Assembly (NCBI GenBank): GCA_026004655.1
Contig: BPJO01000010.1
Location: forward strand, 62,001 to 126,000
Source of the DNA: Phycisphaerae bacterium
GTDB lineage: Bacteria; Planctomycetota; Phycisphaerae; Tepidisphaerales; Tepidisphaeraceae
Length of the DNA: 64,000 nucleotides
Reading direction: 5' to 3'
The position numbers and the translations under genes are program-made. Under the pieces are notes generated by a model. That model made no database searches and was not told where the DNA came from. It was given only the letters and a program-made list of their open reading frames with translations. Below are positions 1 through 9,216 of this stretch, piece by piece (position 1 is the first letter of the stretch; the number at the start of each line of letters is the position of its first letter).

Positions 1-46
1 ACTCCTGGGACTTGTCACTCTGGTACTGCTTTAAATTGTCTCTGGT

Positions 47-898
47 TCAGATATGCCCGATCCAGAATCGTTTCAACCGATACCCGGAACCAACATTGAT
101 CCCGTGCAGTTGTCCGATCTTTTTCTCGATAGGGAAATGTGAATGTCCGCAGAACACGTGTGTGATTCGGTGATCACTCAGGAGCAACTCGCCGATCCGT
201 TCACTACCCAAATAAGCCCGGGCAAAATCCCATGCTGGGGTGTGCCTGGGAGGCAATAACCCGGAAAAAGGAACATGATGAACCGCAGCGACAATACGAT
301 GGTCCGACGGAACGCGTGATAACGATTCTCGTAATCCCACGAGTCGTTCTTCAAGAAAAACTTCGTCCGACCGACCGAGTTTGACGTTTTTACCGTCATT
401 CCAACGGGCAAATATTGATAGCGATTCGGGGGTCAGATCGGGTCCGACCAGATGATCCAACCCAAGATGCTGGGCCGCACCCGGAGAGATTTTGGCTTCA
501 TAGAATCGATGAGGGACACCCAAATAAGCTGGAGCATACGAATAATCATACCAACCGACCGATCCGATGACCGAGACCCCTTTCCCAACGTAGGGATTCT
601 CTTCAAGCCAATGCCATCCTAACGCCTGAACTCGTTTTGGGAGCTCATTGACAAAAAGGTCATGACTGTCGGCACGGCGGGTCCACAATTCATGATTGCC
701 ACACAAAAATAACCGGGGACCCGAAAATTCAATCTTTTCTAAAGCCGATTCGAGTTGGTCATCATCGGCTGTTGATGTATCTCCAACCAACAACAGTATG
801 TCTGCCTCGATCTGATTGAGTCGTCGGATCAGATCCATGGCCTGGGGTCTACTTCGCGGGTGGTTGATATGCAGATCAGCAGTCACTAAAAGACGCAC
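47..898 (-). CDS. Calcineurin-like metallophosphoesterase
   Basis: A 283-residue protein that should hydrolyse phosphoester bonds with a two-metal centre; the substrate cannot be told. The metal-binding blocks are visible in order: an N-terminal DLH (residues 8-10), GD (39-40), GNHELW (67-72), an HHVPF block near 207 and GHSHFP near 250. There is no signal peptide, so it is probably cytoplasmic. The start is GTG. It lies 27 bp downstream of the DUF2062 gene on the same strand, so the two may be co-transcribed. The family call is firm from the motifs; a specific role is not supported. Confidence 0.85.
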   Translation of the reverse strand: MRLLVTADLHINHPRSRPQAMDLIRRLNQIEADILLLVGDTSTADDDQLESALEKIEFSGPRLFLCGNHELWTRRADSHDLFVNELPKRVQALGWHWLEENPYVGKGVSVIGSVGWYDYSYAPAYLGVPHRFYEAKISPGAAQHLGLDHLVGPDLTPESLSIFARWNDGKNVKLGRSDEVFLEERLVGLRESLSRVPSDHRIVAAVHHVPFSGLLPPRHTPAWDFARAYLGSERIGELLLSDHRITHVFCGHSHFPIEKKIGQLHGINVGSGYRLKRFWIGHI

Positions 899-925
899 AC
901 AGGATCATAGGCAAAAAAACGTCGA

Positions 926-1651
926 TCAGTGAAGCGGTAGCTCCGACGTAGCTGTCAGATGTCGTTTTCGTGCCAGTCGAGCAACGGCTGCCAAACCAAG
1001 CCCGATCCGATTCCGATGCGGCGGACGGGCACCACAAAACGGACATTCCGTTTTCCGATCCGTCGGAAGAGGTCGGTGACATTCTCGGCAATGCACCCAG
1101 TGCCCCCTTTTTTTCCATCGCCGAACCAAATTCCATCGCCATAGCGCGTGCGCACCAAAGAATACTATTACCGCGTTAAGCGAAGAAAAAACCAGAGATC
1201 CGATCAGAAAAGGATATACCATGCCCAAGTTCTGCCAAATGAAACCAAAAAACGATCGGATTCCGGTCAAAAATCCCTCATGCTCGATTCGGGTCATCGT
1301 TCGTTTGATTTCGTCCAGAAACCCCGTCGGCTCGGACCACGTTACGAATAAACCAATGTGGTAACACAACCAAATTGCAGGCAACATGGTCAGGGGATTG
1401 CTCACCCAGCAGCAGGCAAACGCCAGAGGAACGTTTCCTTTCAGCTTCCAGGAAAAAAAGCAGGCAAACGGGGTCTGCATCGGGATCGGAATCCAGGCCC
1501 AGAACATCCCGATAGCCAAACCCCGTGACACACTATGTCTGTTCAGATGCCACGCCCTCGGATGTGAAATGAATCGAGTCAGCCAACCGGCCTTTTCTCC
1601 TTCAAGCCGGTTGCGGGAAGGCATGAGTTTTCTGAAAAAACGTCTGGCCAT
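926..1651 (-). CDS. DUF2062 membrane protein with C-terminal zinc ribbon
   Basis: A 241-residue predicted inner-membrane protein. Residues about 40-185 hold hydrophobic segments typical of DUF2062, including the short stretch SRGLAIGMFWAWIPIPMQTP and the SNPLT block. After the last membrane segment comes a basic stretch and a small zinc ribbon made of two Cys pairs (CRECH and CPFCG). The function of DUF2062 is not known. The zinc ribbon tail is an addition to the core and could bind RNA, DNA or protein. The ATG start is at 1651. Confidence 0.75.
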   Translation of the reverse strand: MARRFFRKLMPSRNRLEGEKAGWLTRFISHPRAWHLNRHSVSRGLAIGMFWAWIPIPMQTPFACFFSWKLKGNVPLAFACCWVSNPLTMLPAIWLCYHIGLFVTWSEPTGFLDEIKRTMTRIEHEGFLTGIRSFFGFIWQNLGMVYPFLIGSLVFSSLNAVIVFFGAHALWRWNLVRRWKKRGHWVHCRECHRPLPTDRKTECPFCGARPPHRNRIGLGLAAVARLARKRHLTATSELPLH

Positions 1652-1730
1652 ACATCGAAGGCGTCTTACAGCTCCTCGGAACCCTCGGCATACATTAGAA
1701 AGACATATATCCCAGAATTCGGGTGTTCGA

Positions 1731-2063
1731 TCAATGGGTGAAGATATGGACCGGGGGACGTCTCAGTCGGGCGGTCTGAATACGCGCAAGTCGAAAATCC
1801 CCCAATCGGTCTTCTTCGGCAGGTCGGGGGGGCTTCTCGATTTTCGGAGGAAGCTCGGATTCGTGTAAAGGTTTATAAGGAACCGGAGAGCGTGAGAGGG
1901 GACTGATCTTGTCCTGACGCGGGCTGTCGGGTTCAACATCGATCAGCAGAAAACCTGCTTCCTCGCAAGTAAAAACTTCGCGCGCCAAGATTCTTCTTTC
2001 GATCTCTTGAATGGAAACACCCCAGTACTCCGCAGCCAGTGTCGGGACTACCCAGCATGACAT
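1731..2063 (-). CDS. Hypothetical protein, 110 aa
   Basis: Not recognised. The ATG is preceded by AGGAG seven bases upstream, which supports translation. The first 45 residues look like a compact helical domain: a tryptophan/tyrosine-rich segment followed by EIERRILAREV and EEAGFLLIDV. They resemble a small helix-turn-helix or MerR-like reader, but this is only an impression. The C-terminal half is rich in Pro, Arg and Lys and is probably unstructured. No signal peptide or membrane segment is seen. Confidence 0.55.
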   Translation of the reverse strand: MSCWVVPTLAAEYWGVSIQEIERRILAREVFTCEEAGFLLIDVEPDSPRQDKISPLSRSPVPYKPLHESELPPKIEKPPRPAEEDRLGDFRLARIQTARLRRPPVHIFTH

Positions 2064-2179
2064 ATCTTGACTCCTGAAAAACTCGATACACAGCTGTCAT
2101 TTCATCGTCATTCGATCGAGGGATTCATCGGTGGGGAATCAGAGCGTCTGAAGAAGATATTTGGGTTACACGTGAAAAC

Positions 2180-2222
2180 ATACCGGTCGGTATACTTCCA
2201 CAAAACCCGGATTTAGTATAGT
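2180..2222 (+). promoter_or_regulatory. Palindrome and -10 element upstream of asnS
   Basis: A perfect 6-bp inverted repeat with a 2-bp spacer (ATACCG-GT-CGGTAT, 2180-2193) lies 18-31 bases before a good -10 box TATAGT (2217-2222). No convincing -35 box is seen. The asnS ATG follows 34 bases after the -10 box with its own AGGA. The palindrome covers where a -35 box would sit, so it could be an operator for a dimeric repressor; this is inference. Confidence 0.4.
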
Positions 2223-2256
2223 ACCCGGTTTTTTATGGAGCCGTTCAGGAATACCA

Positions 2257-3657
2257 ATGCATAATAAAGCTATTTCAGAGATTTTTACCGGTCGTCGGTT
2301 CGAGGATACCTTTGTTAAGGTAGCAGGGTGGGTACGTACACGACGGGATAGCAAAGCCGGCGTGAGTTTTATTCATGTTTCAGACGGATCCTGTTTCCAC
2401 ACGCTCCAGGTCGTTGCACCCCAGACGTTGTCCAATTATGAAAACGAAATACTGAAACTAACTGCCGGCTGTTCGATCATTGCAACGGGAAAGCTGGTTG
2501 CCTCGCAGGGAAAAGGGCAAACTCTGGAACTTCTGGCGGATCATATTCAAGTGGTCGGATGGGTGGATAATCCGGACACGTACCCGATTTCTCCCAAACC
2601 ACACAGCATGGAATATCTCCGTGAAGTCGCTCATTTACGCCCACGGACCAACACGATCGGCGCTATGACACGGATTAGACATACACTGGCCCAGGCGGTT
2701 CATCGGTTTTTTGACCAACGCGGTTTTTTCTGGATTCATACCCCCATCATCACCGGTTCGGATTGCGAAGGTGCCGGTGAAATGTTCCGAGTCAGTACCC
2801 TGGACCTTGCGAATATCCCCAGGAATCCTGCAGGAAAAGTGGATTTTTCAAAGGATTTTTTCGGACGTGAAACCCATCTGACCGTGTCCGGACAGCTCAA
2901 CGTGGAATGTTACTGTCTGGCCATGAGTAAAGTATATACTTTTGGTCCGACATTCCGTGCCGAAAACAGCAATACCGCCCGTCATCTGGCGGAGTTCTGG
3001 ATGATCGAACCTGAAATCGCCTTTGCTACTCTGGAAGACGATGCCGAGCTGGCAGAATCATTTCTGAAATATCTGTTCCGAGATGTGTTGGATCGGTGTC
3101 AGGACGATCTGGCATTTTTTGCTCAAAGGGTGGACAAGGATTGCGTTCAACGACTCGAATCTCTGGTCAATACGCCTTTCGAGCGCATGACTTATACACA
3201 AGCCATCCGGGTGCTCGAAGAATCCGGGAAAAAGTTCGAGTTTCCCGTCAAGTGGGGCATGGATCTACAAACCGAGCACGAGCGTTATCTGACCGAAACA
3301 CTTTTAGGTAAACCCTTGATCGTGACCGATTACCCGAAGCAAATCAAAGCCTTTTACATGCGACTCAACGACGACGGAAGGACCGTTCGCGCGATGGACG
3401 TGCTGGCGCCGGGAATCGGCGAAATCATCGGTGGAAGCCAGCGGGAAGAAAGACTTGACGTGCTGGACCAGCGTCTGGCAGAGATGAATCTCAAACAGGA
3501 AGATTATTGGTGGTACCGGGATTTGCGTCGCTACGGGACAGTACCCCATTCCGGTTTCGGATTGGGATTTGAGCGGGCTGTCCTGTACGCCACCGGGCTT
3601 CAAAACATTCGAGACGTGATCCCATTTCCCCGCACTCCCAACAATTGCCGTTTCTAA
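2257..3657 (+). CDS. asnS: Asparaginyl-tRNA synthetase
   Basis: Class IIb aminoacyl-tRNA synthetase of 466 residues that charges tRNA-Asn with asparagine in the cytosol. The N-terminal OB-fold (about residues 15-110) binds the anticodon; [20 protein letters not shown] is typical. The catalytic domain follows, with motif 2 visible as [21 protein letters not shown] (within about 242-262) and motif 3 as GFGLGFER near the C-terminus, ending in the family's [10 protein letters not shown] tail. Length fits bacterial AsnRS. The ATG has AGGA upstream. It is followed 64 bp later by the TIM-barrel gene on the same strand. Confidence 0.96.
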   Translation: MHNKAISEIFTGRRFEDTFVKVAGWVRTRRDSKAGVSFIHVSDGSCFHTLQVVAPQTLSNYENEILKLTAGCSIIATGKLVASQGKGQTLELLADHIQVVGWVDNPDTYPISPKPHSMEYLREVAHLRPRTNTIGAMTRIRHTLAQAVHRFFDQRGFFWIHTPIITGSDCEGAGEMFRVSTLDLANIPRNPAGKVDFSKDFFGRETHLTVSGQLNVECYCLAMSKVYTFGPTFRAENSNTARHLAEFWMIEPEIAFATLEDDAELAESFLKYLFRDVLDRCQDDLAFFAQRVDKDCVQRLESLVNTPFERMTYTQAIRVLEESGKKFEFPVKWGMDLQTEHERYLTETLLGKPLIVTDYPKQIKAFYMRLNDDGRTVRAMDVLAPGIGEIIGGSQREERLDVLDQRLAEMNLKQEDYWWYRDLRRYGTVPHSGFGLGFERAVLYATGLQNIRDVIPFPRTPNNCRF

Positions 3658-3721
3658 ATGAAAAAGATTCAACTTCAGGATTTTCGGATCATCAGGGGAT
3701 ATAAGACACAGGAGAAAAGCA

Positions 3722-4552
3722 ATGAAGCTTAAAATGGTTCGCCATCTTTGGGGAGTCGAAAAGAATTGGACTGAAGCTTTCAGCTTGTTCAGAAAAATGG
3801 GATACGAACTTATCGAATCCCCCATGCCATCGTTACACCAGCAACAAGAGTTCACCGAACTGAGACAGAGAAATGATCTGTCATACATCGCGATGGCATT
3901 TACGTCAGGAAATGATCCACAAGCTCATCTGGAATCATTCCGGGGTCAGCTGCAGGAAGCGATTCGGCTAGGGGCCACGATGCTGACAGCTCACAGTGGT
4001 CGGGATTGTTGGGATGACGAAACGAGTCTGGCATTTTACAAAGAGGTAGTTCAGATCGAGAAGGATTCGCCGATTCCGGTTGCTCATGAGACACATCGTG
4101 GGAGAGTCTTTTTTAATCCGTGGACGACCAGAAAGATTCTCCAGCATCTCGAACCTCTCAAACTCTGCTGTGATTTCAGCCACTGGGTATGCGTAGCCGA
4201 ACGGTTGAACTGGGATGACGAGGAAAACACGATCCTGCGTCTGGTAGCGGATCGTGCGATACATCTGCACGCGCGGGTGGGATACGAACAAGGTCCTCAG
4301 GTTCCTGATCCGTCCGCGCCAGAATACCGTCATCATCTTGAAACCCACCTAAAATGGTGGGAAATCGTCTGGAAGAATCAGCAGGTTCGAGGACTGGCAT
4401 TCTGCACGGTTACTCCGGAGTTTGGACCTCCCGCATATCTGCACACACTTCCTCACACCAACGTTCCTGTTGCTGATCTATGGAACGTGTGTGAATGGAT
4501 GTCAGAGCAGGTTCAGAATCGCTATGCATCGACGATCGATACCCGTTCTTGA
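3722..4552 (+). CDS. Sugar phosphate isomerase/epimerase-like TIM barrel
   Basis: A 276-residue member of the xylose-isomerase-like / AP endonuclease 2 superfamily. Several barrel strands ending in metal ligands can be picked out: a His/Ser block (TAHSGRD), HETHRGR, CDFSHW and HLHARVGYEQGPQ. These His, Asp and Glu residues would bind a divalent metal. Members isomerise or epimerise sugars, inositols or related polyols; the substrate here is unknown. A clear AGGAG sits seven bases before the ATG. It converges on dnaB with 26 bp between them. Confidence 0.75.
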   Translation: MKLKMVRHLWGVEKNWTEAFSLFRKMGYELIESPMPSLHQQQEFTELRQRNDLSYIAMAFTSGNDPQAHLESFRGQLQEAIRLGATMLTAHSGRDCWDDETSLAFYKEVVQIEKDSPIPVAHETHRGRVFFNPWTTRKILQHLEPLKLCCDFSHWVCVAERLNWDDEENTILRLVADRAIHLHARVGYEQGPQVPDPSAPEYRHHLETHLKWWEIVWKNQQVRGLAFCTVTPEFGPPAYLHTLPHTNVPVADLWNVCEWMSEQVQNRYASTIDTRS

Positions 4553-4578
4553 ATGCGGATTTGGGACCTTACGACATG

Positions 4579-5934
4579 TCAGATCGCATCGACCTGGCTG
4601 GCGAGATTTTTGAACGTGGTGGTCTTGTTATCGAACGTGAGTTTGACGGTTCCGGTAGGTCCGTTCCGTTGTTTGGCAACGATGACTTCGGCTATATTGT
4701 CGGGGACAAAATCCGGTTCGGACTGACGATAATAGTCTTCACGGTGCAGGAGCATGATAACGTCGGCATCTTGTTCGATCGACCCGGATTCGCGCAGATC
4801 AGACATACGTGGTCGGTGTCCGTCTCGGCCTTCACTGGCCCGGTTTAACTGGGACAATGCGATAACCGGAATATTCAGTTCTCGGGCGACAGCCTTGATG
4901 CCGCGAGAGATTTCGCTGATCTGTTGCTGTCGGCTTTCGGGGCCGGGATTGTCCATCAGCTGCATGTAGTCGATCATGACGGCTTTGATATCGTGCTGTT
5001 GTTTGAGTCGTCGGCATTTCGCCCGGAGTTCGAGAATTGTCAATCCCGGGGCATCATCCACCCAGATCGGCATTTTGTGCATTTCATTGACCATCTGTGC
5101 GAGTCTTCGGAACTCGTTCGGGGACAGAAGTCCTTTTCGCACTCGTTGGGAGTCGATCTGGGCGCGAGAGCACATCATCCGCTGGGCTAGCTGCTGTTTG
5201 CTCATTTCGAGCGAGAAGACAGCAACTGCATGACCCGCCGAGGCAATGGCTTCGACCAGGTTCATCGCAAATGCCGTCTTGCCCATGGACGGTCGGGCAG
5301 CAACAATGATCATTTCCCCGCCTTGCAGTCCGTTGAGCATATCGTCCAACTCGTAAAACCCCGTGGGAAGACCACGACGAGTGGAGTTTTCGAGCATTTC
5401 ATAGACCTGCATGGCGATTTCACCAAGACCGGTCATGTTTCCTGAAACCTTTTTGTCCGCGATCTCGAAAACTCGTTTCTCAGCCCGATCGATGATTTCA
5501 TCAACTTTTTCGTGAGGTGAATAGGCTTCACGCAATGCGTCATTCGATGCGGCGATTAATTGACGCAAAAGTGATTTATCACGCACGATCTGGGCATAAT
5601 GCATCCCGTTAGCGGCTGACGGGACGGTATTCAGAATCTCGGCCAGATAGGCCGTGCCTCCGATTTCTTCCAGTTGTCCTCGTTTAGAAAGCTCTTCACG
5701 CAGGATGACTGCATCGATCGGACGATTGGCTTCATAGAGCTGCAGAATGATCGAAAAAATGATCTGATGATCGGCCAGATAAAACGCATCTCTCGAGATC
5801 ATCGAGATCACTTGTCCGACCAATTCGGTATCCAGCATCATCGAAGCCAAAAGGCATTGTTCGGCTTCGATCGAATGGGGGGGTAATTTGTCAAATTGGG
5901 TTTCGGAAGAGGCTAAACGAAGCGATTCTGACAT
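4579..5934 (-). CDS. dnaB: Replicative DNA helicase DnaB
   Basis: Hexameric 5'-3' helicase that unwinds DNA at the replication fork. The N-terminal DnaB domain (PHSIEAEQCLLASM) is followed by a linker and a RecA-like ATPase domain with Walker A ARPSMGKTA near residues 205-213, the block FSLEMSKQQLAQRM, Walker B AVMIDYMQLM, and the LSQLNR and DLRESGSIEQDAD blocks. The ATG at 5934 gives 451 residues; an in-frame TTG at 5955 would add seven. It is the last gene of the rpsF-ssb-rplI-dnaB run. No intein is present. Confidence 0.96.
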   Translation of the reverse strand: MSESLRLASSETQFDKLPPHSIEAEQCLLASMMLDTELVGQVISMISRDAFYLADHQIIFSIILQLYEANRPIDAVILREELSKRGQLEEIGGTAYLAEILNTVPSAANGMHYAQIVRDKSLLRQLIAASNDALREAYSPHEKVDEIIDRAEKRVFEIADKKVSGNMTGLGEIAMQVYEMLENSTRRGLPTGFYELDDMLNGLQGGEMIIVAARPSMGKTAFAMNLVEAIASAGHAVAVFSLEMSKQQLAQRMMCSRAQIDSQRVRKGLLSPNEFRRLAQMVNEMHKMPIWVDDAPGLTILELRAKCRRLKQQHDIKAVMIDYMQLMDNPGPESRQQQISEISRGIKAVARELNIPVIALSQLNRASEGRDGHRPRMSDLRESGSIEQDADVIMLLHREDYYRQSEPDFVPDNIAEVIVAKQRNGPTGTVKLTFDNKTTTFKNLASQVDAI

Positions 5935-6123
5935 GACATCACCATCCCTGGCCAAACTCGATGAGATCAGTTCATTATACGTATTGGACCCGGTGGAAGG
6001 GAGCTTGTTTATCGTACATGAAAGGTTGTCAACGAGTTATCCACGGATCGATCCACAAAAAACACGGGACGAATAGATTCATCCCGTGTAAGAAAGGTTT
6101 TTGTGAAAAACAGCGGATTCGAA

Positions 6124-6666
6124 TTATTCCGAAGCCGAAGTAGTGGCCTTTTCGGCTTCGGCTGCGGCTTTGGCTTTGGCGTACTCGTCCATCGCAGCCT
6201 TGGATTCGGCGTCGGGAGCGACCCAGACCTTGATTTTTGCAGACAGGTCGTCGGCAAACTGAACAACAACGGTATACTTTTCGATCCGGTCGAGCTTTCC
6301 GGGCAGGATAATGTCAGCGGCTTCGACTTCATACCCCTGGGCTTGCAAGGCATGAGCGATATCACCCGCGCCGACCGAGCCGAAAAGATGCCCCTGCTCG
6401 TTGGCACGACGTTCCAAAGCCACTTCTACACCCTGAAGTCGGGTAATGAGGGCTTCCTGTTTGGCCCGTCGTTCCCTTTCGATTCGTTCGATTTCCTTTT
6501 TACGCTCTTCAACCTTTTTAAGATTGGCTGGAGTGGGTTCAACAGCCAAACCTTTGGGCAGTAAATAGTTACGAGCAAATCCGGGCTTCACTTCAACAAC
6601 ATCGCCGACTTTACCGACATGCCGGACCGATTCGTTTAACAGAACTTTGACATTTTTCTTTTTCAT
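6124..6666 (-). CDS. rplI: 50S ribosomal protein L9
   Basis: Ribosomal large-subunit protein that binds 23S rRNA near the L1 stalk base. The N-terminal domain is intact (LNESVRHVGKVGDVVEVKPG, then ARNYLLPKGLAVEPT), followed by the long charged connecting helix and a C-terminal domain. At 180 residues it is about 30 longer than the common form because of an Ala/Lys/Glu-rich tail. An AAAGGA lies upstream of the ATG. It sits 91 bp after ssb, with no rpsR between. Confidence 0.95.
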   Translation of the reverse strand: MKKKNVKVLLNESVRHVGKVGDVVEVKPGFARNYLLPKGLAVEPTPANLKKVEERKKEIERIERERRAKQEALITRLQGVEVALERRANEQGHLFGSVGAGDIAHALQAQGYEVEAADIILPGKLDRIEKYTVVVQFADDLSAKIKVWVAPDAESKAAMDEYAKAKAAAEAEKATTSASE

Positions 6667-6757
6667 GATGGTTGTCCTTTCACACCAGTTAGCGGCTAAA
6701 AGGCGGTTTTACGCAAAACCGAATGGACCGATCAGCCGCAGCCATGACTCAAAAACT

Positions 6758-7255
6758 TTAAAACGGAATATCGTCGTCCGAAAACTGAGACGTCTCACTT
6801 TCGTAAGGCGGGGATGGATCGGATTTCTGAGAACGTCCTTGATTGTATTTCGTCCCGGTCCGCGTTACACCTTGCTCCGGATCGCTTTCCGAATGATCGG
6901 CTGAGGGTGTAGCCCCACGACCTTCACCGAGAAACTGGAAGGTTTCCACAACGACCGACAGTTTTGATCTTTTACCTCCTCCACTTTTATCTTCCCACTG
7001 GTCCAGTTTCAGACGTCCTTCGAGATAACACTGTCGACCCTTGGCCATGTACTGATTGAATACTTCGGCACCTCTTCCAAGGATCGCACAATCGATAAAG
7101 GTGGACTCTTCACGCGATTCGCCTGAGGCTGTTTTGTAACGACGCCCGACCGCGAACCCGAACTCACATACCGGCGTATTGCTTCCGGGAATGTATTTAA
7201 GCTGCGGATCACGGGTTAGTCGCCCGATGAGAATTACTTTATTCACGTCCGCCAT
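6758..7255 (-). CDS. ssb: Single-stranded DNA-binding protein
   Basis: SSB of 165 residues. The N-terminal OB-fold begins VNKVILIGRLTRDPQLKYIP and runs to about residue 110. A disordered Ser/Gly/Pro-rich linker leads to the acidic tip DDDIPF, the conserved tail that recruits DNA-repair and replication partners. It lies between rpsF and rplI, as in many bacteria, so replication and ribosomal genes share a transcript. Confidence 0.95.
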   Translation of the reverse strand: MADVNKVILIGRLTRDPQLKYIPGSNTPVCEFGFAVGRRYKTASGESREESTFIDCAILGRGAEVFNQYMAKGRQCYLEGRLKLDQWEDKSGGGKRSKLSVVVETFQFLGEGRGATPSADHSESDPEQGVTRTGTKYNQGRSQKSDPSPPYESETSQFSDDDIPF

Positions 7256-7319
7256 ATGAACTCTCGGTTATACAAGACGCCTGATCGACTATTTAACGGT
7301 TACGACTATCGAATCAGCA

Positions 7320-7736
7320 TTATGCGTTAATCATATCTTCATCCCGCCGGCGTGAGGAGCGTTCTCGCGGAACGAACCCCATGTCGGTTTTCTCGGAAGA
7401 GGGAATAGGTGCAACGGGTTGGGGTTCGACGCGTTCCATCTCTTCCTTCGACAGATGCGATGCGTCGGTGATCAACACTCGAAGGATGTCATCCGACAGA
7501 TTGACATCGCGGGTGATCAGAGCGTTGGCCGTGTTCGGGGCGGTGTAGAATGCGAGGATGTAAAGGCCTCGCTTTTGTTTTTTTATTTCATACGCCAGTT
7601 TTCGTTCGTCCCACTTTTTCAGAACGATGATTTTCCCGCCGTGCGATTCGATGATCGAACGGACACGGTTTAAAGACGCATCGACTTCGGCATTGCCGGG
7701 GAAAAGAAAAAGACCTTCGTATTGAGTTTTAGCCAT
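7320..7736 (-). CDS. rpsF: 30S ribosomal protein S6
   Basis: Small-subunit protein that pairs with S18 in the platform. The 138-residue product has the usual fold: YEGLFLFPGNAEVD at the N-terminus, then VRSIIESHGGKII and the KKQKRGLYILAFYTA block. The C-terminal 35 residues are charged and probably flexible. It stands at the head of rpsF-ssb-rplI-dnaB, 79 bp downstream of pth. Its usual partner gene rpsR is not in this window. Confidence 0.94.
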   Translation of the reverse strand: MAKTQYEGLFLFPGNAEVDASLNRVRSIIESHGGKIIVLKKWDERKLAYEIKKQKRGLYILAFYTAPNTANALITRDVNLSDDILRVLITDASHLSKEEMERVEPQPVAPIPSSEKTDMGFVPRERSSRRRDEDMINA

Positions 7737-7815
7737 AACACTTTCATAAGCTCCCTGGCACGGTGTTGGTCGTCTCGGGAGTAAAGACGACCGCCGACTG
7801 AAAACGGGTCAGAAT

Positions 7816-8430
7816 TTACTGACCCCCGGTATTGGAGGAATTGAACTGCGACATGGCAGTTTCGATTCCTTTATCGATCCAGGTCAGGATCGCGCCACAT
7901 GCTCGATCCACCGCTGGATTGATGAGCTTTTCCTGCTCCGGCGTCCACTTTCCCAGGACATATTCGTGTCCGGGGATAGAAACAGGGGCAGGGTCAATGC
8001 CGATCCGAAGACGCGGATAAGCATTGGTTCCGAGTTGCTGCTCGATATCCTTCAGACCATTGTGCCCGCCGCTCGAGCCGGACCCGCGGATACGGATCTT
8101 ACCACACGGAAGGGCCAAGTCATCCAGGATCACCATCAGATCCTTCGGTGTCAACTGGTAAAAGCTCAAAACCTGTTGCACACACCGCCCTGACAGATTC
8201 ATGTAGGTCTGGGGTTTGATCAGAAGCAGTTTTTCCTGTCCTGCGTCTGATAACTCCACACGACCGTCTAAAGTCAACCCATCAAACCGGCAACGGGCCA
8301 TTCGGTCAAACTCGCCGGGAAGCACCCATCCGAGTTTTTCGGCCAATCGTTCGACAACTTCGAACCCGACATTGTGTCGAGTTGCGACGTATTTCGAACC
8401 GGGATTGCCCAAACCGACGACCACTTTCAT
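7816..8430 (-). CDS. pth: Peptidyl-tRNA hydrolase
   Basis: Releases tRNA from peptidyl-tRNAs that drop off the ribosome. The 204-residue protein opens with GLGNPGSKYVATRHNVGFEV, which holds the catalytic His in TRHN. The KPQTYMNLSG block, DDLALPCGKIR and GSSGGHNGL blocks follow, all diagnostic of bacterial Pth. It is placed between rplY and rpsF, and rplY-pth is a common pairing. Confidence 0.95.
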   Translation of the reverse strand: MKVVVGLGNPGSKYVATRHNVGFEVVERLAEKLGWVLPGEFDRMARCRFDGLTLDGRVELSDAGQEKLLLIKPQTYMNLSGRCVQQVLSFYQLTPKDLMVILDDLALPCGKIRIRGSGSSGGHNGLKDIEQQLGTNAYPRLRIGIDPAPVSIPGHEYVLGKWTPEQEKLINPAVDRACGAILTWIDKGIETAMSQFNSSNTGGQ

Positions 8431-8495
8431 CGCTGGATCACAGGGGAGGCATGAAGGGTCGGGACGGCTGACCGATCATGACCTAGCGGACCTTC

Positions 8496-9143
8496 TCATT
8501 TCTGAGTCTCAGCCGACGCGGCTTCAGCATCTTCTTTCTTCTCTGCGCCGATCACTTCAGGCTCGGAAGCACCTTCGACCGGGGTTTCGATCTGTTCAAG
8601 CACCTCTTCGACCTTCGCAACGACCAGGTCCGGATCGGTCAAAACCCGAATACTGCCTCCGAGCTTGATGTCGCTGACGTGCAGCTGTTCGTCTTTACCA
8701 AGATTGGACACATCGACAGCAATGACGTCCGGGATCTCCGTAACCACGCATTCGATTTCCAACTCGTTCAGAATTTGCTGAAGAACGCCGCCTTCTTTTT
8801 CGCCTTTGGGATCTCCCTTCAGTTCGATGGCGACGGTCAGTGTGACCCGTTCGTTCAGATCAACCCGAGCAAAATCGACATGAAGCACTTCCTGACCAAA
8901 CGGGTCATACTGCACTTCTTTCAGAAGAACCGATTCAGTTTTATCACCGATCTGAAGATTAAATACGTGCGACCCGTGGTTCAGATGGCTGACGAGTTCC
9001 TTTTTGTTCAACTGAAGAGGCTGAACCTCTTGTTTATGTCCGTATATTACGGCAGGGACCAGTCCCGTTTTGCGAAGACGGGCATTAGCCCGGCTCCCGA
9101 GGGCTTGGCGTTTTTCGGCTTTGATGGATACAGGGGTGGACAT
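8496..9143 (-). CDS. rplY: 50S ribosomal protein L25 (general stress protein Ctc type)
   Basis: L25/TL5 family protein that binds 5S rRNA. The N-terminal RNA-binding domain contains LGSRANARLRKTGLVPAVIYG-like sequence (from about residue 16), and a second beta-rich domain follows (about 95-190), making the long 'TL5/Ctc' form of 215 residues. The last 25 residues are very rich in Glu and Ala. It sits just upstream of pth and downstream of prs. Confidence 0.93.
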   Translation of the reverse strand: MSTPVSIKAEKRQALGSRANARLRKTGLVPAVIYGHKQEVQPLQLNKKELVSHLNHGSHVFNLQIGDKTESVLLKEVQYDPFGQEVLHVDFARVDLNERVTLTVAIELKGDPKGEKEGGVLQQILNELEIECVVTEIPDVIAVDVSNLGKDEQLHVSDIKLGGSIRVLTDPDLVVAKVEEVLEQIETPVEGASEPEVIGAEKKEDAEAASAETQK

Positions 9144-9216
9144 TTCAAACTCCTTATCTTTCAGGCTTTCGGATCCGACGTGTCGAAAGCCAACCAGTTA
9201 TTTTTCAGTATCAAGG

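Noticed and set aside
3304..3888. Minus-strand reading of 194 codons at the end of asnS
   Set aside because: It is opposite conserved AsnRS motif 3 and the start of the TIM-barrel gene, and has no supporting signal.
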